Positions 53,835-63,315 of a stretch of DNA of 64,000 bases are shown here, one piece after another; position 1 is the first letter of the stretch; each line of letters opens with the position of its first letter. Position numbers and translations under genes: made by a program. The notes under the pieces are model-generated. The model made no database searches. It was not told where the DNA came from and saw only the letters and a list, made by a program, of their open reading frames with translations. The stretch is from assembly GCF_042468235.1 (NCBI RefSeq), contig NZ_CP170386.1, positions 1,426,001 through 1,490,000 on the forward strand, given 5' to 3'. The stretch comes from Lonepinella sp042468235. GTDB lineage: Bacteria > Pseudomonadota > Gammaproteobacteria > Enterobacterales > Pasteurellaceae.

Positions 53835-55706
53835 TTATTCAGATTGTTGTTTCATAAAATCTTCATTAATCTCGATTTTTGCTTTGGCACGTAGGGATTT
53901 CAGTAAGTTCACCTGCAAATCAGTCGCTTTGTTACGTTCTACTTGCAAATCAAATTGACGGCGAACTGCATCTTCTACGTTCGCATTTTCAATTTTATCT
54001 AATACCACAATCACCACATCACCACTATTGGTTTTAGCCGCTTGATAAGCCTTTTTGCCGTTTTCCGCTTTCATGGCAAAAATCACGTCATTCAAGACTG
54101 GATCTTTATTTTCTGCATAAACCCATTTTTCTTCTGCACCGAATTTCACATTATCAGGTAATGTACCTGTTTCCGTTAATCCTTTAACTAGGCTTTCCGC
54201 TTGAGCTAATACAGTTTTTTCCGCTTTTTGATGTTTTAAGAAAGTTTCAATTTCAGCTTTAGCTTCATCTAAACTTTTTGTACCTTGAGCTTTATGATCC
54301 AACACTCGAACCACGATAGAATGCTGTTCACCGACATTCATCGGTTCAGAATTTACATTACCTTGCGACACGTCGCCATCAAAAATTGCATTTACTACAG
54401 ATGGGAAATTTAACTCTTTTGGTAACGCATTACGTGGGAAATAATCTGTTTCTTTAATTTCCGCACCGATAACTGCGGCTGCCGATTTTAACGATGCTTG
54501 ATCTTCAAAGGCTTTTTCTGCGACTTTCTTCTCCACGGTATAGAATTGGGTATTGAGTAATTCTTGACGAACCTGTGCGATAACCTTATCTTTCACTTGC
54601 TCTAATGGTAGCACGACAGCTTCTTTACGATCTTTCACTTTCACAATATAATAATTGTTATCCACTTTAATTGGGGTGCTATATTTACCTACTTCAACTA
54701 AAGTCGCTGCATCTTCAAAATCTTTTGGTAAATCACCATTATTTAACCAACCTAAATCACCGCCCTTTTCTGCAGATAATTTATCACTAGATTTTGTTTT
54801 AGCTAATTCCGCAAAATCTGCTCCGTTTTGTAGGGCTTCATATACATCTAACGCTTCTTTTTCGTTCGGTAATTGAATATATGCCAACTGTTGTTGGGCT
54901 TTAGTGCTAAATTGATCTTTATTGTCTTGATAATATTGTTGAATTGCGGTGTCAGTAACCGTCACATTCTTTTCTACTACGGCTTTAGTTAAATCAATAT
55001 ATTGCACTTTGACTAATTCTGGCACGATAAAAGCAGATTTATTCGCATTATAATGATCGGCAATTTCTTGCTCTGTTACGCTCTGTTTATTTAATTCATC
55101 CGCTAACGGTAAACGAGCTAAACGCACTTGACGTTGTTGGAAAAATAATTGAGCAAATTCATTTTGCGTTTTTGGCATTAAAAACTCGGTTTCGGCTAAA
55201 CCATGTTGCAACTGTTCTAAACGCAAAGATTCACGTAAATATTGAGCGTACATATCTGCATTCATACCATTAGTACGTAATACCTGTTGGTAAGCATCAT
55301 TACTAAATTTGCCATCAATTTGGAACATTGGCGTTCTGACGATTTCTTGCTTAATACGTTCGTCACTGACGGTTAAATTTAAATCATTCACATATTGCGT
55401 TAATAATTGCTGATCAATCAAACGATTCAATACCGTACTTCTTAATCCTTGACTGAATTCTGGCGTGTCTGCGACAGCAGCAAATTCTGCACCAAGTTGA
55501 TTACTGATACGTTGATATTCATCATTATATTGTTGTTGGAATTGATGTTGAGAAACTTCTTCACCATTCACTTTCACCGCTGAAGTATCCACACTTGCAC
55601 CAAGATAGCCATACATACCAGTAATGACGAATGAAATGGCGATGACTGCCATAATGGCTTTTGCCACACCACTATTTGATGCGTTGTGCATTTTTTCCAT
55701 GAACAT
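53835..55706 (-). CDS. ppiD: Periplasmic folding chaperone PpiD (SurA-N and parvulin domains)
   Basis: PpiD is anchored in the inner membrane at the Sec translocon and helps newly exported proteins fold. The 623-residue protein has one membrane segment near residues 14-33, a SurA-N-type chaperone domain (VNGEEVSQHQFQQQ..), a parvulin domain (about 265-355, with GGDLGWLNNGDLPKDFE), and a coiled tail. Several ATGs cluster at the start; 55706 has the best spacing from AGGA. It follows lon, the conserved clpX-lon-ppiD order, but without hupB between them. Confidence 0.9.
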   Translation of the reverse strand: MFMEKMHNASNSGVAKAIMAVIAISFVITGMYGYLGASVDTSAVKVNGEEVSQHQFQQQYNDEYQRISNQLGAEFAAVADTPEFSQGLRSTVLNRLIDQQLLTQYVNDLNLTVSDERIKQEIVRTPMFQIDGKFSNDAYQQVLRTNGMNADMYAQYLRESLRLEQLQHGLAETEFLMPKTQNEFAQLFFQQRQVRLARLPLADELNKQSVTEQEIADHYNANKSAFIVPELVKVQYIDLTKAVVEKNVTVTDTAIQQYYQDNKDQFSTKAQQQLAYIQLPNEKEALDVYEALQNGADFAELAKTKSSDKLSAEKGGDLGWLNNGDLPKDFEDAATLVEVGKYSTPIKVDNNYYIVKVKDRKEAVVLPLEQVKDKVIAQVRQELLNTQFYTVEKKVAEKAFEDQASLKSAAAVIGAEIKETDYFPRNALPKELNFPSVVNAIFDGDVSQGNVNSEPMNVGEQHSIVVRVLDHKAQGTKSLDEAKAEIETFLKHQKAEKTVLAQAESLVKGLTETGTLPDNVKFGAEEKWVYAENKDPVLNDVIFAMKAENGKKAYQAAKTNSGDVVIVVLDKIENANVEDAVRRQFDLQVERNKATDLQVNLLKSLRAKAKIEINEDFMKQQSE

Positions 55707-55763
55707 GGGCATTAATCCTATTGTTATCTAAAAATTTTATGAATTATAAACGAAACTGCGGTG

Positions 55764-55796
55764 AAAAAAAACCGCACTTTAAAAAAAGCACGGTTT
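55764..55796 (-). terminator. Terminator of lon using an uptake-signal arm
   Basis: On the minus strand, AACCGTGCTTT pairs with AAAGTGCGGTT (two G-U pairs) and is followed by T8. One arm is a Pasteurellaceae uptake signal. Confidence 0.72.
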
Positions 55797-55809
55797 CACA
55801 ACCTAATGA

Positions 55810-58230
55810 TTAGTTCACCGTTGGGGCAATCTTGCTGGTTTTTCGGGTACGTGGCACTTTCACTACATTTACTGGTGAAAGTTTAACGATTTCAACACCT
55901 TCTGGTGGATTTTGTAATGCAATGGTTAACACTTCATCAATACTTTCTACCGCATGAATGGTTAAATTATTTTTGGCATTTTCAGGGATTTCTTCCAAAT
56001 CTTTCACGTTCTCTTTTGGAATAATCACAGTTTTAATGCCACCACGGTGAGCCGCCAGCAATTTCTCTTTTAAACCACCGATGGGTAATACTTTACCACG
56101 TAAGCTAATTTCACCTGTCATTGCCACATCAGCACGCACAGGATTACCCGTTAAGCAAGAAACCAGTGCGGTACACATGGCAATCCCAGCACTCGGACCA
56201 TCTTTCGGGGTCGCTCCGTCTGGCACGTGAATATGAATATCGCGTTTTTCATGGAAGTCGTTAGCAATACCCAATTTCTCGGCACGAGAACGGACGACTG
56301 TCATGGCGGCTTGAATACTCTCTTTCATTACATCGCCAAGAGAACCCGTAAAGGTTAATTTACCCTTACCCACCACAGAAGCCGTTTCAATAGTCAGTAA
56401 ATCACCACCCACTTCTGTCCAAGCAAGACCTGTAACTTCTCCCACCCGATTTTGGGTATCCGCTAAACCGAAGTCAAAGCGTTTCACACCGAGATAATCG
56501 TGTAAATTTGCTGCATTGACCGTAATAGATTTGGCTTTTTTATTTAGCAATAAATTTTTCACGGTTTTACGACAAATTTTAGAAATTTCACGCTCAAGAC
56601 TACGTACGCCTGCTTCACGTGTGTAGTAGCGAATAATATCTAAAATCGCACTGTCTTCAATGATTAACTCACCTGCTTTTAAGCCGTTGCGTTCCATTTG
56701 CTTGGCGATTAAATGCCCTGTAGCAATATTCAATTTCTCATCTTCAGTATAGCCTGATAGGCGAATCACTTCCATACGATCCAACAACGGTGCTGGTATA
56801 TTCATGGAATTAGAAGTTGCTACAAACATCACATCAGATAAATCGTAATCCACTTCTAAATAATGGTCATTAAACTTCGTGTTCTGTTCTGGATCAAGCA
56901 CTTCCAACAAGGCAGAAGCGGGATCACCACGGTGATCCATTGCCATTTTATCAATTTCATCAAGCAAGAATAACGGATTTTTGACCCCTACTTTTGCCAT
57001 TTTTTGAATCAATTTACCTGGTAATGAACCAATATAGGTTTTGCGGTGTCCACGAATTTCCGCTTCATCACGCACACCACCTAATGCCATACGCACATAT
57101 TTACGCCCTGTGGCATTGGCAATAGATTGACCAAGCGAGGTTTTCCCAACCCCTGGTGGACCAACCAAACAGAGAATAGGTCCTTTAAGTTTATTCAATC
57201 TTGTTTGCACGGCAAGATATTCTAAAATGCGTTCTTTCACCCGTTCTAAACCGTAATGGTCGGCATCCAACACTTGTTGTGCTTTGGCTAAATCTTTTTT
57301 CACTTTGGTGGTTTTATACCAAGGTACTTGCAACATCCAGTCAATATAGCCACGAATCACGGTTGCTTCAGATGACATAGGCGACATCATTTTTAGCTTT
57401 TTCAACTCTGCTTCTACCTTTTCTTTCGCTTCCGCTGGTAGTTTAGCTTGTTCTAATTTTTTAGCTAACTGGTCTAATTCGCTTTCATCTGGATTTTCAT
57501 CATCATTACCTAGTTCTTTACGGATTGCTTTAATCTGTTCGTTTAGATAATAATTACGTTGCGTTTTTTCCATTTGTTCTTTGACTTTGCTGCGAATGCG
57601 TTTTTCCACTTGCATTAAGTCAGTTTCGCTTTCCATTGCCCCAAGCAAATATTCCAGCCGAGCTTGCACATTAGGTTGTTCTAACACGGCTTGTTTATGA
57701 CGTAATGCAATCGGTAAATGTGCCGCCAACGTATCAGCAAAGCGATCAAATTCTATAATAGAGCTTAGTGCATTAACCATTTCTGGCTGAATTTTTTTGT
57801 TCTGTTTAACAAATTGATCAAACTCACTCAAAATCACATCACGCAACACCTGCATATCTTTTTCTTCACCAAAACTGGTCGCAATCAAATTGATATGTGC
57901 GGAAAAATAGCCATCGTCAGTAATTTCTGTGATCTTAGCACGTTGTTGCCCTTCTACTAGCACTTTGACAGTACCATCTGGCAATTTCAATAATTGAATG
58001 ATATTAACAATAGTGCCGACATCAAATAAATCTGCAATATTAGGTTCTTCAATATCAGCTTGTTTTTGTGAAACTAATAATAATTGCTTGCCCGATTCCA
58101 TAGCTTGTTCAAGGCTACGAATAGATTTCTCACGCCCTACAAATAATGGCATCACCATATACGGGAAAACCACTACATCTCTTAATGGGAGGACGGGAAT
58201 TTTTCGTTGTTTATCCTGTTCTGCTGTCAT
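55810..58230 (-). CDS. lon: ATP-dependent protease Lon
   Basis: Lon degrades misfolded and regulatory proteins, including many antitoxins. The 806 residues have the N-terminal substrate domain (VLPLRDVVVFPYMVMPLFVGR), the AAA+ module with Walker A GPPGVGKTSLG and Walker B LFLLDEIDKM, and the protease domain with DGPSAGIAM (catalytic Ser) and its Lys partner downstream. It follows clpX and precedes ppiD. Confidence 0.97.
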   Translation of the reverse strand: MTAEQDKQRKIPVLPLRDVVVFPYMVMPLFVGREKSIRSLEQAMESGKQLLLVSQKQADIEEPNIADLFDVGTIVNIIQLLKLPDGTVKVLVEGQQRAKITEITDDGYFSAHINLIATSFGEEKDMQVLRDVILSEFDQFVKQNKKIQPEMVNALSSIIEFDRFADTLAAHLPIALRHKQAVLEQPNVQARLEYLLGAMESETDLMQVEKRIRSKVKEQMEKTQRNYYLNEQIKAIRKELGNDDENPDESELDQLAKKLEQAKLPAEAKEKVEAELKKLKMMSPMSSEATVIRGYIDWMLQVPWYKTTKVKKDLAKAQQVLDADHYGLERVKERILEYLAVQTRLNKLKGPILCLVGPPGVGKTSLGQSIANATGRKYVRMALGGVRDEAEIRGHRKTYIGSLPGKLIQKMAKVGVKNPLFLLDEIDKMAMDHRGDPASALLEVLDPEQNTKFNDHYLEVDYDLSDVMFVATSNSMNIPAPLLDRMEVIRLSGYTEDEKLNIATGHLIAKQMERNGLKAGELIIEDSAILDIIRYYTREAGVRSLEREISKICRKTVKNLLLNKKAKSITVNAANLHDYLGVKRFDFGLADTQNRVGEVTGLAWTEVGGDLLTIETASVVGKGKLTFTGSLGDVMKESIQAAMTVVRSRAEKLGIANDFHEKRDIHIHVPDGATPKDGPSAGIAMCTALVSCLTGNPVRADVAMTGEISLRGKVLPIGGLKEKLLAAHRGGIKTVIIPKENVKDLEEIPENAKNNLTIHAVESIDEVLTIALQNPPEGVEIVKLSPVNVVKVPRTRKTSKIAPTVN

Positions 58231-58310
58231 CTTCTTTCTCTTTATCTAAAATTCGGTTACATGGAACTAATATAAGGCTAACCATGGCGAAGTTCAAGGT
58301 GAATAGGTAA

Positions 58311-58337
58311 AAAGTGCGGTTAATTTAACCGCACTTT
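58311..58337 (-). terminator. Terminator of clpX made of an inverted pair of uptake signals
   Basis: AAAGTGCGGTTAA and TTAACCGCACTTT form a perfect 13-bp palindrome around a single T, with a T run on the minus strand. It lies between lon and clpX, separating their transcripts at least partly. Confidence 0.85.
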
Positions 58338-58351
58338 GGGGGATAAAAACA

Positions 58352-59596
58352 CTATTTGTATTCTAATGTCGGTTTTGCATCATCATTAATGACGCTTTCA
58401 TCTACCACGACTTTGGCTAAATTCTCCATAGACGGTAAATCGTACATGGTATCTAACAACACACCTTCAACAATAGAACGTAACCCCCTTGCACCTGTTT
58501 TACGAGCAAGGGCTTTTTTTGCCATAGCTATCAAGGCTTCTTGCGTAAATTCCAATTTCACATCTTCTAAACTAAACAGTGCTTGATATTGTTTCACTAA
58601 CGCATTTTTTGGTTCAGTTAAAATTTGAATTAATGCCTGTTCATCTAATTCACTTAATGGAGCAACCACAGGTAAACGCCCTACAAATTCAGGGATCATA
58701 CCGAATTTAATCAAGTCTTCCGTTTCAATTTGTTGGAATAATTCCGACAGACTTAATTCATCTTGCTCGCCTTTCACTTCTGCACCAAAACCGATACCGC
58801 TACCTACGTGAACACGTTTTTGGACAATTTTATCTAAACCCGAGAATGCACCACCACAAATAAACAGGATTTTTGATGTATCGACTTTCAACATATCCTG
58901 TTGTGGATGTTTACGTCCGCCTTGTGGTGGAATGGAAGCTACCGTGCCTTCAATCAATTTTAACAAGGCTTGTTGCACCCCTTCACCTGATACATCTCGA
59001 GTAATTGATGGGTTCTCTGATTTACGGGTAATTTTATCAATCTCATCAATATAAATAATCCCTTGCTCGGCTTTTTCCGTATCGTAATCGCAATTTTGCA
59101 ATAAGCGTTGAATCACATTTTCTACATCTTCACCCACATATCCTGCTTCGGTTAAGGTAGTGGCATCTGCCATAGCAAAAGGTACATTTAACATACGAGC
59201 CAAGGTTTGAGCTAATAAGGTTTTCCCACTCCCAGTAGGACCAATTAACAACACATTACTTTTGCTTAATTCCACTTCATCAGTTTGATGATTGGAACGT
59301 AACCGTTTGTAATGATTATATAATGCCACGGCTAATACCTTTTTAGCATAATCTTGACCGATTACGTAATCATCTAAATTAGCTCGAATTTCATGTGGAG
59401 TCGGCAGTTTGGTTTCTTCTTTTTTAACCGTATCTTGTTGTTCTACAACGTCTTCTGCTTTTTCTTCTTGCAATAGACCGTGGCAAAGCTCAATACAATC
59501 ACCACAAATATAGCCAGAAGTCCCTGCAATTAATTTGCCTACCTCATCTTGTGCTTTACCACAAAATGAACAGCAGGTATCTTTTTCATTTGCCAT
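58352..59596 (-). CDS. clpX: ClpX, ATPase subunit of the Clp protease
   Basis: ClpX unfolds tagged proteins and feeds them to ClpP. The 414 residues have the N-terminal C4 zinc domain (Cys9, Cys12, Cys31, Cys34), Walker A GPTGSGKTLLA, Walker B IIYIDEIDKI, the RKHPQQDML pore-related region and the sensor motif GARGLRSIVE. It begins 23 bases after clpP, with which it forms an operon. Confidence 0.97.
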   Translation of the reverse strand: MANEKDTCCSFCGKAQDEVGKLIAGTSGYICGDCIELCHGLLQEEKAEDVVEQQDTVKKEETKLPTPHEIRANLDDYVIGQDYAKKVLAVALYNHYKRLRSNHQTDEVELSKSNVLLIGPTGSGKTLLAQTLARMLNVPFAMADATTLTEAGYVGEDVENVIQRLLQNCDYDTEKAEQGIIYIDEIDKITRKSENPSITRDVSGEGVQQALLKLIEGTVASIPPQGGRKHPQQDMLKVDTSKILFICGGAFSGLDKIVQKRVHVGSGIGFGAEVKGEQDELSLSELFQQIETEDLIKFGMIPEFVGRLPVVAPLSELDEQALIQILTEPKNALVKQYQALFSLEDVKLEFTQEALIAMAKKALARKTGARGLRSIVEGVLLDTMYDLPSMENLAKVVVDESVINDDAKPTLEYK

Positions 59597-59619
59597 TTTT
59601 ACTTTCCAATTCTTTCTTT

Positions 59620-60201
59620 TTAACGTTTAACTAACACATTATCCACTAAGCCGTAAACTCTGGCTTCTTCGGCTGACATAAAATTATCACGGTCAGTATC
59701 TTTTTCAATTTTTTCAAGCGGTTGTCCCGTATGGAATGCCAAACGTTCATTTAAAGTATGCTTAATTTTTAAAATTTCTTGGGCATGAATCTGAATATCT
59801 GACGCTTGACCACGGAAACCGCCTAAAGGCTGGTGAATCATTACGCGAGCATGAGGTAATGCCGTACGTTTGCCAGCGGTTCCACCTGCTAATAAAAACG
59901 CCCCCATAGAACAGGCTTGACCGATACACAGGGTACGCACATCTGGCTTAATAAATTGCATGGTATCATAAATCGCCATACCCGCCGTCACTGAACCACC
60001 TGGGCTGTTAATATAAATATTAATATCTTTATCTGGATTTTCAGATTCTAAAAATAATAATTGAGCGACAATTAAATTCGCCATATTGTCTTCAACTTCA
60101 CCGCTTAAAAAAATGACACGTTCTTTTAACAAGCGTGAGTAAATATCGTAAGCACGCTCACCACGAGCATTTTGCTCAACGACCATAGGAATAACTGACA
60201 T
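59620..60201 (-). CDS. clpP: ClpP, proteolytic subunit of the Clp protease
   Basis: ClpP is a barrel of two heptamer rings. The 193-residue protein shows the catalytic triad Ser98 (GQACSMG), His123 (MIHQPLGG) and Asp172 (KDTDRDNFM). It leads the clpP-clpX operon. In most relatives tig lies directly upstream; here a toxin-antitoxin pair on the other strand separates them. Confidence 0.97.
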   Translation of the reverse strand: MSVIPMVVEQNARGERAYDIYSRLLKERVIFLSGEVEDNMANLIVAQLLFLESENPDKDINIYINSPGGSVTAGMAIYDTMQFIKPDVRTLCIGQACSMGAFLLAGGTAGKRTALPHARVMIHQPLGGFRGQASDIQIHAQEILKIKHTLNERLAFHTGQPLEKIEKDTDRDNFMSAEEARVYGLVDNVLVKR

Positions 60202-60420
60202 AAGGTTCTCCGTATAAATATTTCTTATTCAACAATCGATCTATTCTACCTGAAAAATACGTCTGACTAAACAATAAAATATTAAAAACATAATGCTCTT
60301 CATGTAGGATTTCCCCCCAAAAAAGTGACTTTTTTGTGATCTTGATTCCAAAACTTGATCAGGCTTTTTGTTTTGGATTACCCTCTCTCGCTACACTCAT
60401 CCAATCAACAAAATCAATAT

Positions 60421-60436
60421 GTAAAATATAGTTTAC
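60421..60436 (+). promoter_or_regulatory. Possible operator of the toxin-antitoxin pair
   Basis: GTAAA-ATATAG-TTTAC is an inverted repeat about 46 bases before the toxin start. Antitoxins with an HTH usually bind such sites in their own promoter. The call rests on symmetry and position only. Confidence 0.45.
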
Positions 60437-60481
60437 ACATTATGGTTGTTGTTTTATAATTTTTAATATGAGAGAAAATTG

Positions 60482-60778
60482 ATGATTCAAATTAAAAGTA
60501 CGCCTATTTTTAATCACTGGTTAGACGAACTCAAGGATTTAAGAGCAAAGGCAAAAATTCAAACGAGAATCAAACGGTTACAGTTTGGTCTCTTTGGTGA
60601 CGTAAAAGCAGTTGGAGAAGGTATTTCCGAATTACGTATTACGGAAGGACAAGGCTATCGAGTTTATTTGAAAAATCAACAGGGTATGATTATCATTTTA
60701 TTATGTGGTGGCAATAAATCAACACAGGGCGATGATATTAAAAAAGCTAAATTATTAGCACAGGAATTGGGGGTTTAA
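60482..60778 (+). CDS. RelE/ParE-family (HigB-like) toxin
   Basis: This is a 98-residue toxin of the RelE/ParE superfamily, in the phage Gp49-like branch. The ATG at 60482 is preferred over an upstream TTG. Family marks are FNHWLDELKDLRAKAKIQTRIKRL, FGLFGDVKAVGEGISELRI, GYRVYL and the end LLCGGNKSTQGDDIKKAK. Relatives cleave mRNA at the ribosome; here that is inference. It sits five bases ahead of its antitoxin, the toxin-first order typical of HigBA-like pairs. Confidence 0.87.
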   Translation: MIQIKSTPIFNHWLDELKDLRAKAKIQTRIKRLQFGLFGDVKAVGEGISELRITEGQGYRVYLKNQQGMIIILLCGGNKSTQGDDIKKAKLLAQELGV

Positions 60779-60782
60779 CACC

Positions 60783-61082
60783 ATGATTGAATTGCAAGAT
60801 TTTGATATTGCAGAACATTTAAAAACAGAACAAGAAATCCAGCTTTATTTAAATGAAGTATTACAGGAAGATAATATTGAATTAATTTTATCTGCATTAG
60901 GTGATATTGCTCGAGCAAGAAATATGAGCCAAATCGCTCGAGATGCTGGAGTAACTCGTGAAGGATTGTACAAAGCCTTATCGGGCAAAGGCAATCCTAC
61001 TTTTTCGACTATTCTAAAAGTGATGAAAGCATTAAATTTGAGAATAGAAATTAAAGCAGGTAGTTTGGCTCAAGTTTCATAA
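60783..61082 (+). CDS. HigA-like antitoxin with Xre-type helix-turn-helix
   Basis: This 99-residue protein belongs to the putative addiction-module antidote group (COG3636). The helix-turn-helix spans about residues 42-80: ALGDIARARNMSQIARDAGVTREGLYKALSGKG, then NPTFSTILKVMKALNLRIEI. It should neutralise the toxin just upstream and repress the pair, perhaps through the inverted repeat at 60421-60436. ClpXP and Lon, which degrade such antitoxins in other systems, are encoded right next to it. Confidence 0.88.
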   Translation: MIELQDFDIAEHLKTEQEIQLYLNEVLQEDNIELILSALGDIARARNMSQIARDAGVTREGLYKALSGKGNPTFSTILKVMKALNLRIEIKAGSLAQVS

Positions 61083-61141
61083 CCATCAAGATAAATCTCT
61101 TGACTCACCCTGATAATTTAGAAAAACGATATTGCTAACAA

Positions 61142-61197
61142 AAAGTGCGGTTAATTTTTAACGAATTTTAAAACTCGCCAAAAAATAACCGCACTTT
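61142..61197. terminator. Inverted uptake-signal pair between the antitoxin and tig
   Basis: AAAGTGCGGTTA (61142-61153) and TAACCGCACTTT (61186-61197) could pair across a 32-base loop. It sits between convergent genes and may end both transcripts. Confidence 0.65.
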
Positions 61198-61213
61198 AAG
61201 ATATTAAATGAAA

Positions 61214-62509
61214 TTAGGCTTTAGGGTTCATAATCTCATCAAAAGAAGCTGCTTTTTCAGTCACTTGCGCTTTTGCTAATACTGCATTAACTGCTTGTTC
61301 TTCTAATACAACATTACGTACATTACCCATTAATTCATTGTTTTTACTGTAATATTCAACCACTTCAGCTGGTTGCTCATAAGCAGAAGCAATATCTGCA
61401 ATCATCGCTTTCACCAAGTCCTCATCGGCTTTTAATTCATTCGCTTTGATCACGGCGGAGAATAATAAGCCCACTTGAACACGATGTTTAGCCTGTTCTT
61501 CAAATAATTCACGTGGTAATTGAGCTGTTTGTTGAGCGTTACCACCAAAGCGTTGTGCGGCTTGTTTGCGTAACACTTCAATTTCTTCATCTACCGCTGA
61601 AACTGGCACATCAATCGCATTTTCAGCAATTAAACCATCAATCACTTGTTGTTTAACACGAGCCACTAAAGCATTTTTCAATTCACGTTGCATATTTTTA
61701 CGAATTTCTGCACGCAAATCATCGACAGTTTTAGTATTTGGACCAAATTTCGCCACAAACTCATCGGTTAATTCAGGTAATACTTGCACTTCTACTTTTT
61801 TCAAGGTAATGGCAAATTTTGCGGCTTTACCTTTTAAGTTTTCAGCATGATATTCCGCAGGGAAAGTCACATCAATATCAAATTGCTCGCCTGCTTTATG
61901 ACCGACTATTCCATCTTCAAAACCAGGAATCATGCGACCTTGTCCCATGGCTAACACGAAATCTGTCGCTTTACCACCCTCAAATTCCTCACCATCTACA
62001 GATCCTACAAAATCAATCGTCACACGATCTTCAGCCTTAGCTGCGTCTTTGCTTTCAGACCAAGTTGCTTGTTGTTTACGTAATACGTTCACCATATTGT
62101 CAACATCGGCTTCGGTAATTTCAACGCTTGGTTTTTCAACCTTAATATTTTCCAAACCTTTTAATTCGACTTCTGGATAAACTTCAAAAGTTGCGGTAAA
62201 TACTAAATCTTGACCATCTTCAAATTTTTCAATAGCAAAAGTTGGACGACCAGCAAGGTTCACCTTCTCTTTAAACATTAAATCAAAGAAATGACGTGGT
62301 AATAAATCATTTAATACATCTTGACGAATTGACGCACCGAAGCGTTTTTCCACGATTTGAGCAGGTACATGACCTTTACGGAAACCATCTACACGCACAT
62401 TTTTTGCCGCACGTTTTGTTTCTTCACGTACCGCTGTTTTTACGTTTTCCGCTGGTACAGTAATGCTTACACGACGTTCTAAACCTTGAGTTGTTTCAAT
62501 AGTTGACAT
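61214..62509 (-). CDS. tig: Trigger factor
   Basis: Trigger factor is the ribosome-bound chaperone that receives nascent chains. The 431 residues have the ribosome-binding signature FRKGHVPAQIVEKRFG near 44-59, a central FKBP-type domain (RVTIDFVGSVDGEEFEGG...GQGRMIPGFEDG) and the C-terminal chaperone arms. It lies upstream of clpP as is usual, though a toxin-antitoxin pair stands between. Confidence 0.97.
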   Translation of the reverse strand: MSTIETTQGLERRVSITVPAENVKTAVREETKRAAKNVRVDGFRKGHVPAQIVEKRFGASIRQDVLNDLLPRHFFDLMFKEKVNLAGRPTFAIEKFEDGQDLVFTATFEVYPEVELKGLENIKVEKPSVEITEADVDNMVNVLRKQQATWSESKDAAKAEDRVTIDFVGSVDGEEFEGGKATDFVLAMGQGRMIPGFEDGIVGHKAGEQFDIDVTFPAEYHAENLKGKAAKFAITLKKVEVQVLPELTDEFVAKFGPNTKTVDDLRAEIRKNMQRELKNALVARVKQQVIDGLIAENAIDVPVSAVDEEIEVLRKQAAQRFGGNAQQTAQLPRELFEEQAKHRVQVGLLFSAVIKANELKADEDLVKAMIADIASAYEQPAEVVEYYSKNNELMGNVRNVVLEEQAVNAVLAKAQVTEKAASFDEIMNPKA

Positions 62510-62652
62510 TGTTCTTTTCCTTTAAATTGATGAAACCCAGCCAGTCACTTTGACTGAATAACCGAGGCTGAATATAAGTTTGAATAAAAATAAACTGGCG
62601 AATTATAGCTAAATATTATCGTTCAGTCGAGCAGAAATTTTGTACATAAAAA

Positions 62653-62674
62653 ATCCCATTGCTGGCAATGGGAT
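62653..62674 (-). terminator. Terminator of the LysM protein gene
   Basis: ATCCCATTGC and GCAATGGGAT form a perfect 10-bp stem around TG, with T6 after it on the minus strand. Confidence 0.88.
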
Positions 62675-62694
62675 CAATAATCTTAAAATGTCAA

Positions 62695-63138
62695 TTAAAG
62701 TGCTTTCGGCACACGAATTTTCTGACCTGGGAAGATCTTATCTGCATCTTTAATCACTTCTTTGTTAGCTGCCACGATGGCAGGATATTTAGCTGCATTA
62801 CCATAAAACTTTTTAGCAATAGCAGAAAGCGTATCGCCTTTTTGAATCACATAAAACTCATCTTCCGTGGCTAACTGTTCGCCGTTAGCTAACTTCACTG
62901 CATCAACGTTAACACTTTCAACACCAACAATGTTACCCGCCATTAAAATCGCTTTCTCTAAAGCACTGGCAGATGTTGCATCACCAGAAATTTTAGCCAC
63001 ACCGTTTTCAACGGTAACAGCAACATTGTCAATCCCTGGGTTATCTTCAGCAATGTGATTTGTCACCGCTTTTGACGGATCTTCATCTTTACCAAAAATT
63101 TTTTTACCAATGTTTCCTACGAAATCAAATAAACCCAC
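62695..63138 (-). CDS. kbp: BON-LysM protein of the Kbp/YgaU family
   Basis: In E. coli this small cytoplasmic protein (YgaU, now Kbp) binds potassium and appears under salt stress. The 147 residues begin MGLFDFVGNIGKKIFG, then a BON domain (about 22-85; VTVENGVAKISGDATS) and a LysM domain (about 93-144; YVIQKGDTLSAIAKKFYG...IFPGQKIRVP). No signal peptide is seen. It has its own terminator. Confidence 0.9.
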   Translation of the reverse strand: MGLFDFVGNIGKKIFGKDEDPSKAVTNHIAEDNPGIDNVAVTVENGVAKISGDATSASALEKAILMAGNIVGVESVNVDAVKLANGEQLATEDEFYVIQKGDTLSAIAKKFYGNAAKYPAIVAANKEVIKDADKIFPGQKIRVPKAL

Positions 63139-63315
63139 TTTTCTTTCCTTCTTGTGTATGATTACTAAAATATTTATCAGGCTATTCTGATAAAACCTTA
63201 CTTACAATAACCAAAGCATTATAAGAAGTCCATAAATTTTTAAAATTTTAACCGCACTTTACTATTTTTCAGGTAGAATATAATCACTATATTTACAATA
63301 AGTGAGTCAAAATTT

